Assembly (NCBI GenBank): GCA_002433025.1
Contig: DJGZ01000042.1
Coordinates: 54,265 to 118,264, forward strand
Direction: 5' to 3'
Length of the DNA stretch: 64,000 nt
DNA from: Bacteroidales bacterium UBA5833
Lineage (GTDB): Bacteria > Bacteroidota > Bacteroidia > Bacteroidales > Lentimicrobiaceae
The stretch's first letter is position 1; every line of letters starts with the position of its first letter. The notes below the pieces were generated by a model. The model did not search any database and was not told the origin of the DNA. It saw only the letters and a program-made list of their open reading frames with translations. This document shows, one piece after another, positions 8,528-17,245 of this stretch. The position numbers and the translations under genes are program-made.

Positions 8528-10048
8528 ATGAAACGAATCACGACCATCTGCCTGTCAGCAATAATCGCTTCAGCCGTGCTGATCACAAATTCCTGCAGGG
8601 AGCAATCCTCTTATTATATTAAATCCGTGACCTTTTCTGCGAACGCAACACCGCAACAGAAGGCAAACCTGGCCGCCAGGGTTGTTCCCACACCTCAGCA
8701 AATTGCCTGGCAACAATTGGAATTAACGGCTTTTATCCATTTCGGCATCAACACCTTTACCGGCCGCGAATGGGGCGATGGTACCGAATCACCGGCCATG
8801 TTCAATCCGGAAGCATTTGACGCCCGCCAATGGGTCAGGGTACTGCAGGAGGGCGGAATGAAAATGCTGATCCTCACCGCAAAACATCACGACGGATTCT
8901 GCCTTTGGCCCACCGCCACTACAGGACATTCTGTTGCCGCTTCACCCTGGCAGGGTGGCAAAGGGGATGTGGTAAAGGAAGTAAAAGAAGCCTGCGATGC
9001 CATGGGCATGAAATTTGGCGTTTACCTCTCTCCCTGGGACAGGAATGCCCACTCCTATGGTGACTCTCCGCGATACAATGAAATGTTCCGACAACAGCTG
9101 ACGGAACTCCTCACCAATTACGGCCGGATAGACGAAGTCTGGTTCGACGGCGCCTGCGGTGAAGGGCCCAATGGCAAACGACAGGAATACGACTGGGCAT
9201 CGTATTATGGTGTAATCAGCAGGCTACAGCCTGATGCTGTAACGGCCATCAAGGGCGAAGATGTGCGTTGGGTGGGCACCGAGACAGGTTATGGCAGGTC
9301 TACAGAGTGGAGCGTAACGGCTTTTGCCCCGGGCGGTCGGCCTGAAATGGCAACGATCAACCGTCAACTGGGACTAAATGAGATGAGCGCAGACCTCGGA
9401 AGCCGGAAACTCCTGGCCAAAGCCGGCAGCGCTTTCTGGTATCCGGCCGAAGTCGACGTCTCCATCCGCCCCGGCTGGTTCTGGCATGAAGAGGAAAACA
9501 ATCAGGTGAAATCACTTGAAAAACTTGCTGACATCTATTTCAATTCTGTCGGCATGAATGCGGTGTTACTCCTGAACGTTCCTCCGGATACCCGGGGACT
9601 GATACACGAATCGGATGCCGCACGGCTGAAAGAGTTCGGCCAATGGACCGGTAATACTTTCAATTCAAATCTGCTGACAGAGGCAAAAGCCCGTAAAAGC
9701 AAACATGCCGCCGCAACAGACGGAAATCCTTATACCAGCTGGGAAACAGGCCGATTGCCGGAAATCGCGGAATTCAGTCTGAAACAGCCTGCCCGGTTTG
9801 ATGTGATTGAGTTAAAAGAAGATATCCGCAAAGGACAAAGGGTCGAAGCCTTCCGTGTGGAGGCATCCCTTCATGGCAAATGGCAGGAAATTGCTTCAGG
9901 TACAACCATTGGTTACAAGAGATTGCTGAAAATCAATCCGGTTGAAACAGACAAAATCCGTATCATCGTGTCTGAATCACGCGGAAAAGCTAACATTGCT
10001 GAAGCCGGCCTTTATCTGTCTGCCAATTCCAGCCGGAAGATTTTTTAA
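8528..10048 (+). CDS. Alpha-L-fucosidase, GH29 family lipoprotein with C-terminal F5/8-type domain
   Basis: The 506-aa enzyme is predicted to release alpha-linked L-fucose from glycans at the cell surface or in the periplasm. It starts with a lipoprotein signal peptide (LITNSC, acylated Cys23). The GH29 barrel spans about residues 55-380. Visible motifs are FIHFGINTFTGREWG, LTAKHHDGFCLWPT, KFGVYLSPWDRN and EVWFDGACGEG, in which Asp207 is the family's catalytic nucleophile. Residues about 395-500 resemble an F5/8 type C (CBM32-like) sandwich. It begins a run of three exported glycosidases (GH29, GH2, GH33) on the plus strand. Substrate specificity (alpha-1,2, 1,3 or 1,4 linkage) cannot be read from the sequence. 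Confidence 0.93.
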   Translation: MKRITTICLSAIIASAVLITNSCREQSSYYIKSVTFSANATPQQKANLAARVVPTPQQIAWQQLELTAFIHFGINTFTGREWGDGTESPAMFNPEAFDARQWVRVLQEGGMKMLILTAKHHDGFCLWPTATTGHSVAASPWQGGKGDVVKEVKEACDAMGMKFGVYLSPWDRNAHSYGDSPRYNEMFRQQLTELLTNYGRIDEVWFDGACGEGPNGKRQEYDWASYYGVISRLQPDAVTAIKGEDVRWVGTETGYGRSTEWSVTAFAPGGRPEMATINRQLGLNEMSADLGSRKLLAKAGSAFWYPAEVDVSIRPGWFWHEEENNQVKSLEKLADIYFNSVGMNAVLLLNVPPDTRGLIHESDAARLKEFGQWTGNTFNSNLLTEAKARKSKHAAATDGNPYTSWETGRLPEIAEFSLKQPARFDVIELKEDIRKGQRVEAFRVEASLHGKWQEIASGTTIGYKRLLKINPVETDKIRIIVSESRGKANIAEAGLYLSANSSRKIF

Positions 10049-10132
10049 TTTCTTCTTATCTTGAAAATGAACGGAAACCGGCAACTCCTGAAGCAGGAAT
10101 CCCTGTATATCGCAAAATCCGCTATTTTTGAA

Positions 10133-10140
10133 TTGATTAC
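10133..10140 (+). promoter_or_regulatory. -7 element upstream of the GH2 gene
   Basis: TATTTTTG matches TAnnTTTG, 28 bases before the ATG at 10169. It suggests that the GH2-GH33 pair can be transcribed separately from the GH29 gene, 120 bases upstream. Confidence 0.4.
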
Positions 10141-10168
10141 CACCCATCCAACAATGTAAAATATTGAT

Positions 10169-12862
10169 ATGAGGTCATATATGCTTTTCAAAATAAAACA
10201 TCCGGCCTGGATATTGTCAGCTGCATTTTTCCTCTCCGGATTTCATTTAACCGTTGCACAACAGCAGGTTTCGCCCGCTTTCAGCACTGCAGGATTTTAT
10301 ACCATGCCAGAAACGGGCAGGGAGGTGTTTTCCATGAATCCGGTATGGCGGTTTTTCAGGGGAGATGCAGCGGATGCCTATCGGCCTGATTATGCCGATA
10401 CATCCTGGCAGGTTGTACATCTTCCGCACGGCATTGAGGTGCTGCCTGAAGAAGCGAGCGGGGGTGTCAATTATCAGGGTGTTGTCTGGTACCGAAAGCA
10501 TTTTAAAGTGCCCGAAGGACTTGAGGCAAAGAAATTGTTCCTGCACTTTGAAGCCATTATGGGCAAATCCGTAATCTGGCTGAACGGGCAACAGCTCAAC
10601 AATCACTACGGAGGTTTCCTTCCGGCGGTTATAGATATCACTGAGTTTGTGAACCATGATGGCTATAATGTCATTGCAGTAAAAGCTGATAACTCCGACG
10701 ACCCGGAATACCCGCCCGGAAAATCTCAGGATATGCTGGATTTCTGTTATTTCGGGGGCATTTACCGCGATTGCTGGCTGATTGCACACAACAAAACATA
10801 TATTACCGATCCCAATTATGCCGGCATAGAAGCCGGAGGCGGGCTTTTCATAAGCTTTGACCAGGTTTCGGAACAAAAGGCCGGAGTGCTGATGCAGTTG
10901 CATATTAAGAATGAACTCCGGCAACGTTTCAGCGGCAAGGCAGTTTTCAGGTTAAAAACCGGCGATGGACAAATGGTGGGTCAAACGGTTAAACGGTTGG
11001 GAATTTCCCCGGGAAAAGACCAGTCAGTATCTGGAAGAATTGAGGTAATTAACCCTGCCCTTTGGTCACCCGAGACACCAAACCTTTATAGTCTTGAGGT
11101 TTTGATTCTGGACGCACATGACAGTCCGGTGGATGGTTATATGCGAAGAACCGGAATCCGCAGCATTGAATTCAGGGGCAGCGACGGGCTGTGGCTGAAC
11201 GGAAAGCCTTATCCGCAGCCGCTGATCGGCGCCAACCGCCACCAGGATTTCGCGCTGATCGGGAACGCCTTGCCCAATTCAATTCATTGGAGGGATGCAA
11301 AAAAGCTCAGGGATGCCGGGCTGAAGGTGGTCCGTAATGCCCACTATCCGCAGGATCCGGCCTTTATGGACGCCTGCGACGAACTGGGCCTGTTCGTCAT
11401 AGTTAACACGCCCGGCTGGCAATTCTGGAATGAAAATCCTGTATTTGAAGAGCGCATCTATCAAAATATCAGGGACATGGTCAGGCGCGACCGCAACCAC
11501 CCCTGTGTGCTGATGTGGGAGCCGGTACTGAATGAAACCTGGTATCCTGAACACTTCGCCCGGAATACTCGTGATATTGTATTGGCAGAATACCCTTTCC
11601 GCTATTGCTACACGGTATGTGATGCCGAAGCCCGGGGCAATGAATACTTTCCGGTGCTTTATGCGCACCCGCGCGATGGCGATACCGACCGGGCACTGAT
11701 GCATACTGATCCTTCGAAAACATACTTCACGCGCGAATGGGGCGACAATGTTGATGACTGGAATTCACACAACTCACCGAGCCGGGTTCACCGGAGCTGG
11801 GGCGAATCAGCTATGCTGACGCAGGCTCAGCATTATGCACATCCACAATACACGTATACCAGTCTGAACACACTCTATCAGACCGGGCGGCAACATGTGG
11901 GCGGATGCCTCTGGCACCCATTCGACCATAACAGGGGTTACCATCCCGATCCGTTTTACGGTGGCATTATGGACGCTTTCAGGCAGCCCAAGACTTCATA
12001 CCACCTTTTCAGATCCCAGCAAAACCCGGCTGAAAACGGTCCGGTGGTTTATATTGCCCATGAAATGACGCCATTTTCGCCGGATGATATTACCGTTTAC
12101 AGCAATTGCGAAACCGTGAGGCTCACCATAGGCGCAACCGGTCAGGTACTTGAACAAGGCCGCGCAGAGAAATCAGCCGGGCTGCCCTACCCGCCTTATA
12201 TTTTCAAAGACAGTTACCGGTTTATGGACGATAAAGTGCTGGCTATGGACAATCAGCATGAGAAAGTTTACCTGCTGGCCGAAGGAATCATAGACGGAAA
12301 AGTGGTTGCCGCTCACCGGAAGTTACCTGCCCGCAGGCCTTCCAGACTGCTGCTCCGGGCCGATAACGAAAACATGCCGATGCTAGCCGGGGGCTCTGAT
12401 TGCGTAACCGTGATTGCTTTCGTAGCCGATGATTACGGAAATATCAAACGGCTTAACAATGAGCACATCCTTTTCGAAATTGCCGGCGAGGGAAGCCTTA
12501 TCGGCAACAGTCAGACCGGCATCAATCCGGCTAAAATCAATTGGGGAACTGCTGCTGCGCTGATCCGTTCAGGCCTGAACCCCGGAACTATCATTGTAAA
12601 GGCTTCCGTGGCGCTGTCGGGCGGCCACAAACCATTGAGCGCCATCCTGGAGATCAAAACCTGTGAACCTTCTCATGGGTTGGTTTTCGACCAACGAACA
12701 GCAGGAATGCAAAAATCACGGCAAGATCCGCTTAACAGTAGCAATGATATGATCCAGGAAAAACTACAGCTTGAAAACGAAAAACTGCGTCGTGAACTTA
12801 ATCTGCTAAAACTCAAAGAAGTGGAACGGCAACAGAAAGAATTCGGGGAAAAACCGCAATAA
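10169..12862 (+). CDS. Beta-galactosidase-type glycoside hydrolase, GH2 family
   Basis: The 897-aa exported enzyme has an N-terminal signal peptide ending near HLTVAQQQ. In order it has a GH2 sugar-binding jelly roll (about 40-210, with VVWYRKHFKVP and IWLNGQQL), an immunoglobulin-like domain (about 225-335) and a TIM barrel (about 340-630). The barrel carries the acid/base Glu456 in LMWEPVLNETW and a nucleophile candidate Glu523 in TREWGDN. C-terminal beta domains follow. The last 40 residues (LQLENEKLRRELNLLKLKEVE) form a predicted coiled coil, unusual for GH2, that might mediate oligomerisation. The family also includes beta-glucuronidases and beta-mannosidases, so galactose specificity is an inference from context. 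The stop lies 26 bases before the sialidase ATG, which suggests one operon. Confidence 0.9.
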   Translation: MRSYMLFKIKHPAWILSAAFFLSGFHLTVAQQQVSPAFSTAGFYTMPETGREVFSMNPVWRFFRGDAADAYRPDYADTSWQVVHLPHGIEVLPEEASGGVNYQGVVWYRKHFKVPEGLEAKKLFLHFEAIMGKSVIWLNGQQLNNHYGGFLPAVIDITEFVNHDGYNVIAVKADNSDDPEYPPGKSQDMLDFCYFGGIYRDCWLIAHNKTYITDPNYAGIEAGGGLFISFDQVSEQKAGVLMQLHIKNELRQRFSGKAVFRLKTGDGQMVGQTVKRLGISPGKDQSVSGRIEVINPALWSPETPNLYSLEVLILDAHDSPVDGYMRRTGIRSIEFRGSDGLWLNGKPYPQPLIGANRHQDFALIGNALPNSIHWRDAKKLRDAGLKVVRNAHYPQDPAFMDACDELGLFVIVNTPGWQFWNENPVFEERIYQNIRDMVRRDRNHPCVLMWEPVLNETWYPEHFARNTRDIVLAEYPFRYCYTVCDAEARGNEYFPVLYAHPRDGDTDRALMHTDPSKTYFTREWGDNVDDWNSHNSPSRVHRSWGESAMLTQAQHYAHPQYTYTSLNTLYQTGRQHVGGCLWHPFDHNRGYHPDPFYGGIMDAFRQPKTSYHLFRSQQNPAENGPVVYIAHEMTPFSPDDITVYSNCETVRLTIGATGQVLEQGRAEKSAGLPYPPYIFKDSYRFMDDKVLAMDNQHEKVYLLAEGIIDGKVVAAHRKLPARRPSRLLLRADNENMPMLAGGSDCVTVIAFVADDYGNIKRLNNEHILFEIAGEGSLIGNSQTGINPAKINWGTAAALIRSGLNPGTIIVKASVALSGGHKPLSAILEIKTCEPSHGLVFDQRTAGMQKSRQDPLNSSNDMIQEKLQLENEKLRRELNLLKLKEVERQQKEFGEKPQ

Positions 12863-12888
12863 GAACCAATTTGTTCGCAATATTGAAA

Positions 12889-14745
12889 ATGAATCTCTTA
12901 AAAACCCGCATCTTACTGTTGTCAAGTCTTTTGCTGTTACAGACCCCTGCGGTTCAGCGAAACATGGAAGGCATCCGAAGGACTTGTTTTGACAGGAATG
13001 CCGGCAACACCCATAGTTGCAACTGGTTTCCAGGGAAGTTCTCAGAAAAGCAAATTCAGCTTTTTCCGGCGCATAAGCATACAAATACTGTGGATAAAAG
13101 CAAAGCCGGCACAGGCAATGCTGTAATCCCTACTGACGGAACGGTAAGCGCGAAAGCTGTTTATAAAAAAGTCCCGTTATTCATCAATCGTGGTAACCCC
13201 GGCATCATCACCCTTGAGGTAAACAACAGCGTAGCAAAAAACAGCCTGAAGTCAGTAAAAATAAATTTCTCCCGCGGCAGCCATGTACACATCATCGACT
13301 CCGTTCTCGTTTATATACAGGAAACCGGGAAAGACGGAGCGGCTGCCAGAAAGTTATTTGCGGCCACAGGTAAAGCAACTAAATCCCTGATTCCCCTTGC
13401 CGGGAAGAAACCATCCGGGAACAGCAGCATTTACCATTTCGGGTTTATCCTGAAGGACGGTATCAGGCTTGAGCAAAGTTTTGGAATCGAATCCGTTGAT
13501 CTTACTTATTCGTTAACAGGGAAAATGCGGATACCTTCAGGAACCGCGTTCCGATACCGGCCTGCACTGGTGCTCAGGGGCGCCGGTCAGGACCATGTGC
13601 ACACCTGCCGTATCCCCGGATTAATCACCACAAATGCCGGCACCCTGATTGCCATATACGATATCCGGCACAACAACAGCAAAGACCTTCAGGAAAACAT
13701 CGACATCGGCATGAGCCGCAGTACCGATGGCGGACAAACCTGGGAACCCATGAAAGTGATTATGGATATGGGGGAATGGGGCGGCAGGCCGGAACGGCTC
13801 AACGGCACCGGCGATCCCTGCATACTTTACGACCATTTTACCGGAACCTTATGGGTCGCCGCCCTCTGGATGAGCGGTTCGCACCACGAAAAGATGCTCT
13901 GGTGGGACTCAAAACCCGGAATGGCGCCCGAAGAAACCGGGCAGTTTATCCTGACAAAGAGCACCGACGACGGAATCAGCTGGAGTGATCCCGTTAATAT
14001 CACCTCCCAGATTAAAGACCCTTCCTGGCAGCTGCTGCTGGCCGGGCCGGGGAGAGGACTCACGCTCAGTGACGGAACGCTGGTGTTTCCGGCTCAATAC
14101 AAATCCGATCTGGGCGTCAAGGCCCTGGATGGCGGGCAGTACACCTGCCAGTCGACCATTGTTTACAGTACCGACAAGGGAAAAACCTGGCAAATTGGCA
14201 AAGGCGCCAAACCGAACACAACCGAGGCGCAAGCCGTTGAACTGAGCGACGGAAGCATTATGCTGAACATGCGCGACGATCTAAACCGCACGGTAAAAGA
14301 TAAGGGAAACGGCAGGGCGGTAGCCATAAGCCGCGATCTTGGAAAAAACTGGACGCTTCACCCCTCTTCGAATCACGCGCTGACAGAGCCCAACTGCATG
14401 GCCAGCCTGATTTCGGCAAATGTCAAAGCCGGTCGCAAAACCATCCCCGTGTTGTTTTTCTCCAATCCTTCGCATGCTTCCGAACGTAAAAATATGACCA
14501 TCAAGGCAAGTACGGACGAAGGCAATACCTGGCCTCCCGAAAACCAGATTCTTCTGAATGAAGAAACCGGATTTGGCTATTCGTGCCTGACAATCACGAA
14601 AGACAAGTGTGTAGGCATACTCTATGAGGGGGAAAGGGAGTTGATTTTCCAGAAAATCCCTGTTAAAGTAACAAGAGCCCTCCGGACTTCTGAAGCCAGA
14701 AATTCAGGCTATTCTGCCAGCAATTTTCCTACATTGTCACGATAA
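12889..14745 (+). CDS. Exo-alpha-sialidase (neuraminidase), GH33 family
   Basis: The enzyme releases terminal sialic acids. The frame opens at a TTG (12871), but the ATG at 12889 gives a normal signal peptide (MNLLKTRILLLSSLLLL) and is preferred, for a product of 618 aa. An N-terminal sandwich domain (about 50-205) precedes the six-bladed propeller. The propeller starts with CRIPGLITT, the family's (F/Y)RIP arginine motif. Asp-box repeats (SxDxGxTW) are clear: SRSTDGGQTW, TKSTDDGISW, VYSTDKGKTW, AISRDLGKNW and KASTDEGNTW. Its last 37 bases overlap the 3' end of the convergent response-regulator gene. With the upstream GH29 and GH2 genes it forms a set suited to sialylated, fucosylated, galactose-containing glycans such as mucins or milk-type oligosaccharides. 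Confidence 0.94.
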   Translation: MNLLKTRILLLSSLLLLQTPAVQRNMEGIRRTCFDRNAGNTHSCNWFPGKFSEKQIQLFPAHKHTNTVDKSKAGTGNAVIPTDGTVSAKAVYKKVPLFINRGNPGIITLEVNNSVAKNSLKSVKINFSRGSHVHIIDSVLVYIQETGKDGAAARKLFAATGKATKSLIPLAGKKPSGNSSIYHFGFILKDGIRLEQSFGIESVDLTYSLTGKMRIPSGTAFRYRPALVLRGAGQDHVHTCRIPGLITTNAGTLIAIYDIRHNNSKDLQENIDIGMSRSTDGGQTWEPMKVIMDMGEWGGRPERLNGTGDPCILYDHFTGTLWVAALWMSGSHHEKMLWWDSKPGMAPEETGQFILTKSTDDGISWSDPVNITSQIKDPSWQLLLAGPGRGLTLSDGTLVFPAQYKSDLGVKALDGGQYTCQSTIVYSTDKGKTWQIGKGAKPNTTEAQAVELSDGSIMLNMRDDLNRTVKDKGNGRAVAISRDLGKNWTLHPSSNHALTEPNCMASLISANVKAGRKTIPVLFFSNPSHASERKNMTIKASTDEGNTWPPENQILLNEETGFGYSCLTITKDKCVGILYEGERELIFQKIPVKVTRALRTSEARNSGYSASNFPTLSR

Positions 14746-15413
14746 CTGCGCCCCACAGGCAGGTTCTTTCCGCCGATCTCCACCGAAGAAGAACTGAAAG
14801 CGGTGATGTATTGCCGGTTAACAAGATAGGCCCTGTGAATCCTGATAAATTGCTGACCGCCAAGAACCTGTTCCAGCCCTGTAAGCCGGAGATAGCATAC
14901 CAGCGTTTTATCTTTGATATAAACCTTCACATAATCGTCAAGACTTTCAATGTAGAAAATATCAGATTTTCTTACCCTGTGGTTCAGTTTGTCGGATTTC
15001 AGGACAATGAATTCATCTTTTGCCGGAGGGGCATTCAAGGTGTGTCCTGCCAGCGTGTAATTCAAATACTTATGTACTGCCAGAAGAAAACGTTCAAAGG
15101 CTACCGGTTTAAGCAGGTAATCAAGGGCATCAACATCGAATGCATCAGCAGCATAATTTCTGTAAGCAGTAATAAAAACCACAGCCGGCGGATGCGGCAG
15201 CGATTTCAGAAATCCGAAACCAGTCACTTCCGGCATCTCAATATCCAGAAAAAGCAAATCAACCTTCCCTTCCTGAAGCAGGGGAATGGAAGCAAGGGCA
15301 TTTGTGAAAGTTCCTGCCAGGACAAGGGAGGGTACCCGGCCGATGTAATCAGCAATTACCCTGACGGCTATGGGTTCATCATCGATGACAAGACAACTGA
15401 TTTTCCGGGTCAT
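14709..15413 (-). CDS. LytTR-family response regulator
   Basis: The 234-aa protein has a receiver domain (1-118) with the acidic pair DD11-12, phospho-acceptor Asp57 in LLFLDIEMP, Thr in FITAY and Lys in YLLKP. A LytTR DNA-binding domain follows (about 135-232; FIRIHRAYLVNRQYI is its conserved core). Its start overlaps the stop of the sensor kinase gene by 4 bases, so the two are translationally coupled. The 3' end overlaps the sialidase gene by 37 bases. Targets are unknown; the adjacent glycosidases are possible but nothing in the sequence proves it. Confidence 0.95.
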   Translation of the reverse strand: MTRKISCLVIDDEPIAVRVIADYIGRVPSLVLAGTFTNALASIPLLQEGKVDLLFLDIEMPEVTGFGFLKSLPHPPAVVFITAYRNYAADAFDVDALDYLLKPVAFERFLLAVHKYLNYTLAGHTLNAPPAKDEFIVLKSDKLNHRVRKSDIFYIESLDDYVKVYIKDKTLVCYLRLTGLEQVLGGQQFIRIHRAYLVNRQYITAFSSSSVEIGGKNLPVGRSYRDNVGKLLAE

Positions 15414-16486
15414 TTTTTAATATAGTCTTTTAATTCCAGCAATAGGGATGCTTTGTAACACTGCTTATCCGTTTCAACCAAAAAGCTATGCTTGCCGGGA
15501 TAAACTATCTCCAGCCTTTCCTGAAGGTTTTTCAGCCCGGTGCCTTCCCGTTTGACTTCTTTTTCAGGATTAAAGGAATTCTGAACTAAAAAACTCAACT
15601 GTGTCTGAAGCAACTGCAACTTCATCTTAATATTACGAACCCCTTCTGTGTTAACGGCGCTATGCTTAAAGGCATTCTCAACCAACGGAAACAGCAACAA
15701 GGGCGCAATAAAGCACCCATTACAGTTCACCGGAAACTCCAGACCGAGATGCAGACGGTCATCATGGCGGATCTTTTCCAGTTCAATGTAATTATTGATC
15801 AAATAAATTTCCTTCTCCAGGGGAATCAGGTCTTCGTTGCAATCATGAAGCATGTAATCAAGCACACCCGAAAGCCGGAGTATTACCTCCGGTGTGGCAT
15901 CGGAGCGCTCCATCCATAAGCCATAGAGATTATTAAGCATATTGTAGAGGAAGTGTGGATGAAGCTGGCCTTGCAACATACGAAGCCTTGCTTCAGCCAG
16001 TTTTTGCTCCGATACCGCCTTGTGCGCGGCAATCCTCTCCTTCTCAACCTGTTTACGGTAGGTTTCACGAACAAAATGGGTAGAAGCAGCAAACAATATG
16101 ATGATAAAGCTCCCTGCTATCAACAGCACAATATCAGCCCTTTCAGGGAGATGAACGCCCGGATCATTCAGTGCCGTGAACCACAAAATAATCATAATAG
16201 CCAGACTGTTTACCCAAACCGTTATTATTACAGAAATCAGGGAAAGATAAACAAACAGAAAGTACCTGGACTTAAACAAATATTCCGGGATCAGCTTCCG
16301 GTTTATGAAACGGGTAAGCGCCCAGCCCATAAGCACCACAACGATGATTACCGGTATCCTCACCCTGAGATCGTAACGATTGCTGCTAAAGATAAAAAAC
16401 AGCAAGAAGGCAGCAGCCAGCCAGTATAACAGCTGATAATAATGCTCCCCTTTTAACAGGCGTTCGTGTAAGTTTACAGCTTTCAT
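15410..16486 (-). CDS. LytS-type sensor histidine kinase
   Basis: The protein has about 358 residues. A TTG at 16498 extends the frame by four codons, but that triplet lies inside a TATCTTTG promoter box, so the ATG at 16486 is preferred. The N-terminal 150 residues hold four hydrophobic helices. A short coiled region leads to the His_kinase domain with QLHPHFLYNMLNNLY (phospho-acceptor His178 from the chosen Met). The ATPase domain follows with FPLVENAFKHS (N box) and GTGLKNLQERL (G box). There is no separate periplasmic sensing domain. The gene is cotranscribed with the LytTR regulator, with a 4-base overlap. Confidence 0.93.
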   Translation of the reverse strand: MKAVNLHERLLKGEHYYQLLYWLAAAFLLFFIFSSNRYDLRVRIPVIIVVVLMGWALTRFINRKLIPEYLFKSRYFLFVYLSLISVIITVWVNSLAIMIILWFTALNDPGVHLPERADIVLLIAGSFIIILFAASTHFVRETYRKQVEKERIAAHKAVSEQKLAEARLRMLQGQLHPHFLYNMLNNLYGLWMERSDATPEVILRLSGVLDYMLHDCNEDLIPLEKEIYLINNYIELEKIRHDDRLHLGLEFPVNCNGCFIAPLLLFPLVENAFKHSAVNTEGVRNIKMKLQLLQTQLSFLVQNSFNPEKEVKREGTGLKNLQERLEIVYPGKHSFLVETDKQCYKASLLLELKDYIKK

Positions 16487-16495
16487 CGGCGCAGT

Positions 16496-16503
16496 CAAAG
16501 ATA
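16496..16503 (-). promoter_or_regulatory. -7 element of the lytS-lytTR operon
   Basis: TATCTTTG on the minus strand ends 10 bases before the ATG at 16486. That spacing implies an almost leaderless mRNA, and it decides the start codon against the upstream TTG. Confidence 0.45.
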
Positions 16504-16639
16504 AAGCACTGCCCCGGGAAAAGCACCATTAGCCTGTAATTATTCGGCAAACAGCAGGTTTAAAACCCCGGATGGCATTTTTACTGTTTCCAAAGGGAAT
16601 TCCTGCCCTTCAGGGAATTTTTCAGGTTGTCCGCCTAAA

Positions 16640-16647
16640 TAATTTTG
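16640..16647 (+). promoter_or_regulatory. -7 element upstream of the ExbB-like gene
   Basis: TAATTTTG matches TAnnTTTG, 57 bases before the ATG at 16705. A -33 box is not obvious. Confidence 0.4.
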
Positions 16648-16704
16648 CCGTAATTTAATCCCTGACTAATATTGGCTTATTATTCACCTAAAAAATTATA
16701 AGTC

Positions 16705-17079
16705 ATGATCACAAGACATCTGATCGAAGGAGGTATTTACTACATGCTTCCCATCTACCTGCTCGCCATCATTATAGTGGCGTTGTCCCTGTGGACATTA
16801 TTCCTGCGCCGCAAAAGCAGTCAGAAATCCAGTAAACCGATGGAGAAGGGCCTTATCAACACCATCATTTTCCTGGGAAGTCTTGGCTTTATCTGGGGGA
16901 TGCTCGGGCAAATCATTGGTTTTATGCAGATAGCTGATGTAATTCATGAGTATGGCGATATTGCTCCATCCATCATTGCCGGGGGCATAAAGGTCAGCAT
17001 GCTGACAACGGCCTATGGCACCATTCTGCTGCTTATCTCCGGGATTATCTGGTTTACATTGAAAAGCACATCAAAATAA
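16705..17079 (+). CDS. Small MotA/TolQ/ExbB-like membrane protein
   Basis: At 124 aa it is about half the length of a normal ExbB or TolQ. One N-terminal helix (about 10-32) is followed by a short basic loop (RRKSSQKSSK) and two further helices. Their pattern matches the proton-channel core: LGSLGFIWGMLGQIIGF, then IAPSIIAGGIKVSMLTTAYG, equivalent to the family's GLLGTVxGm...agGixxALxTTaxGL. The first cytoplasmic loop of ExbB is almost entirely missing, and no ExbD or TonB partner gene is adjacent. It might be a stand-alone stator-like subunit or a regulatory relic. The gene lies between the two-component system and the cytolysin-like gene and has its own promoter-like box. Confidence 0.7.
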   Translation: MITRHLIEGGIYYMLPIYLLAIIIVALSLWTLFLRRKSSQKSSKPMEKGLINTIIFLGSLGFIWGMLGQIIGFMQIADVIHEYGDIAPSIIAGGIKVSMLTTAYGTILLLISGIIWFTLKSTSK

Positions 17080-17245
17080 GGCCGGGCTTCTTCGCATTAT
17101 TTAGCACCCTCATCCTTTCATGCTCCAAGGGGGCATTTTTTGTTAAAGTATTGTTAAACAGTCAAATCAGAAAAACAAGCCAAACCTCCGGCAGGTTTAG
17201 ACGTAATTCCGGTGAACGCCGGGACCACCTAAACCCCAAAGAATC

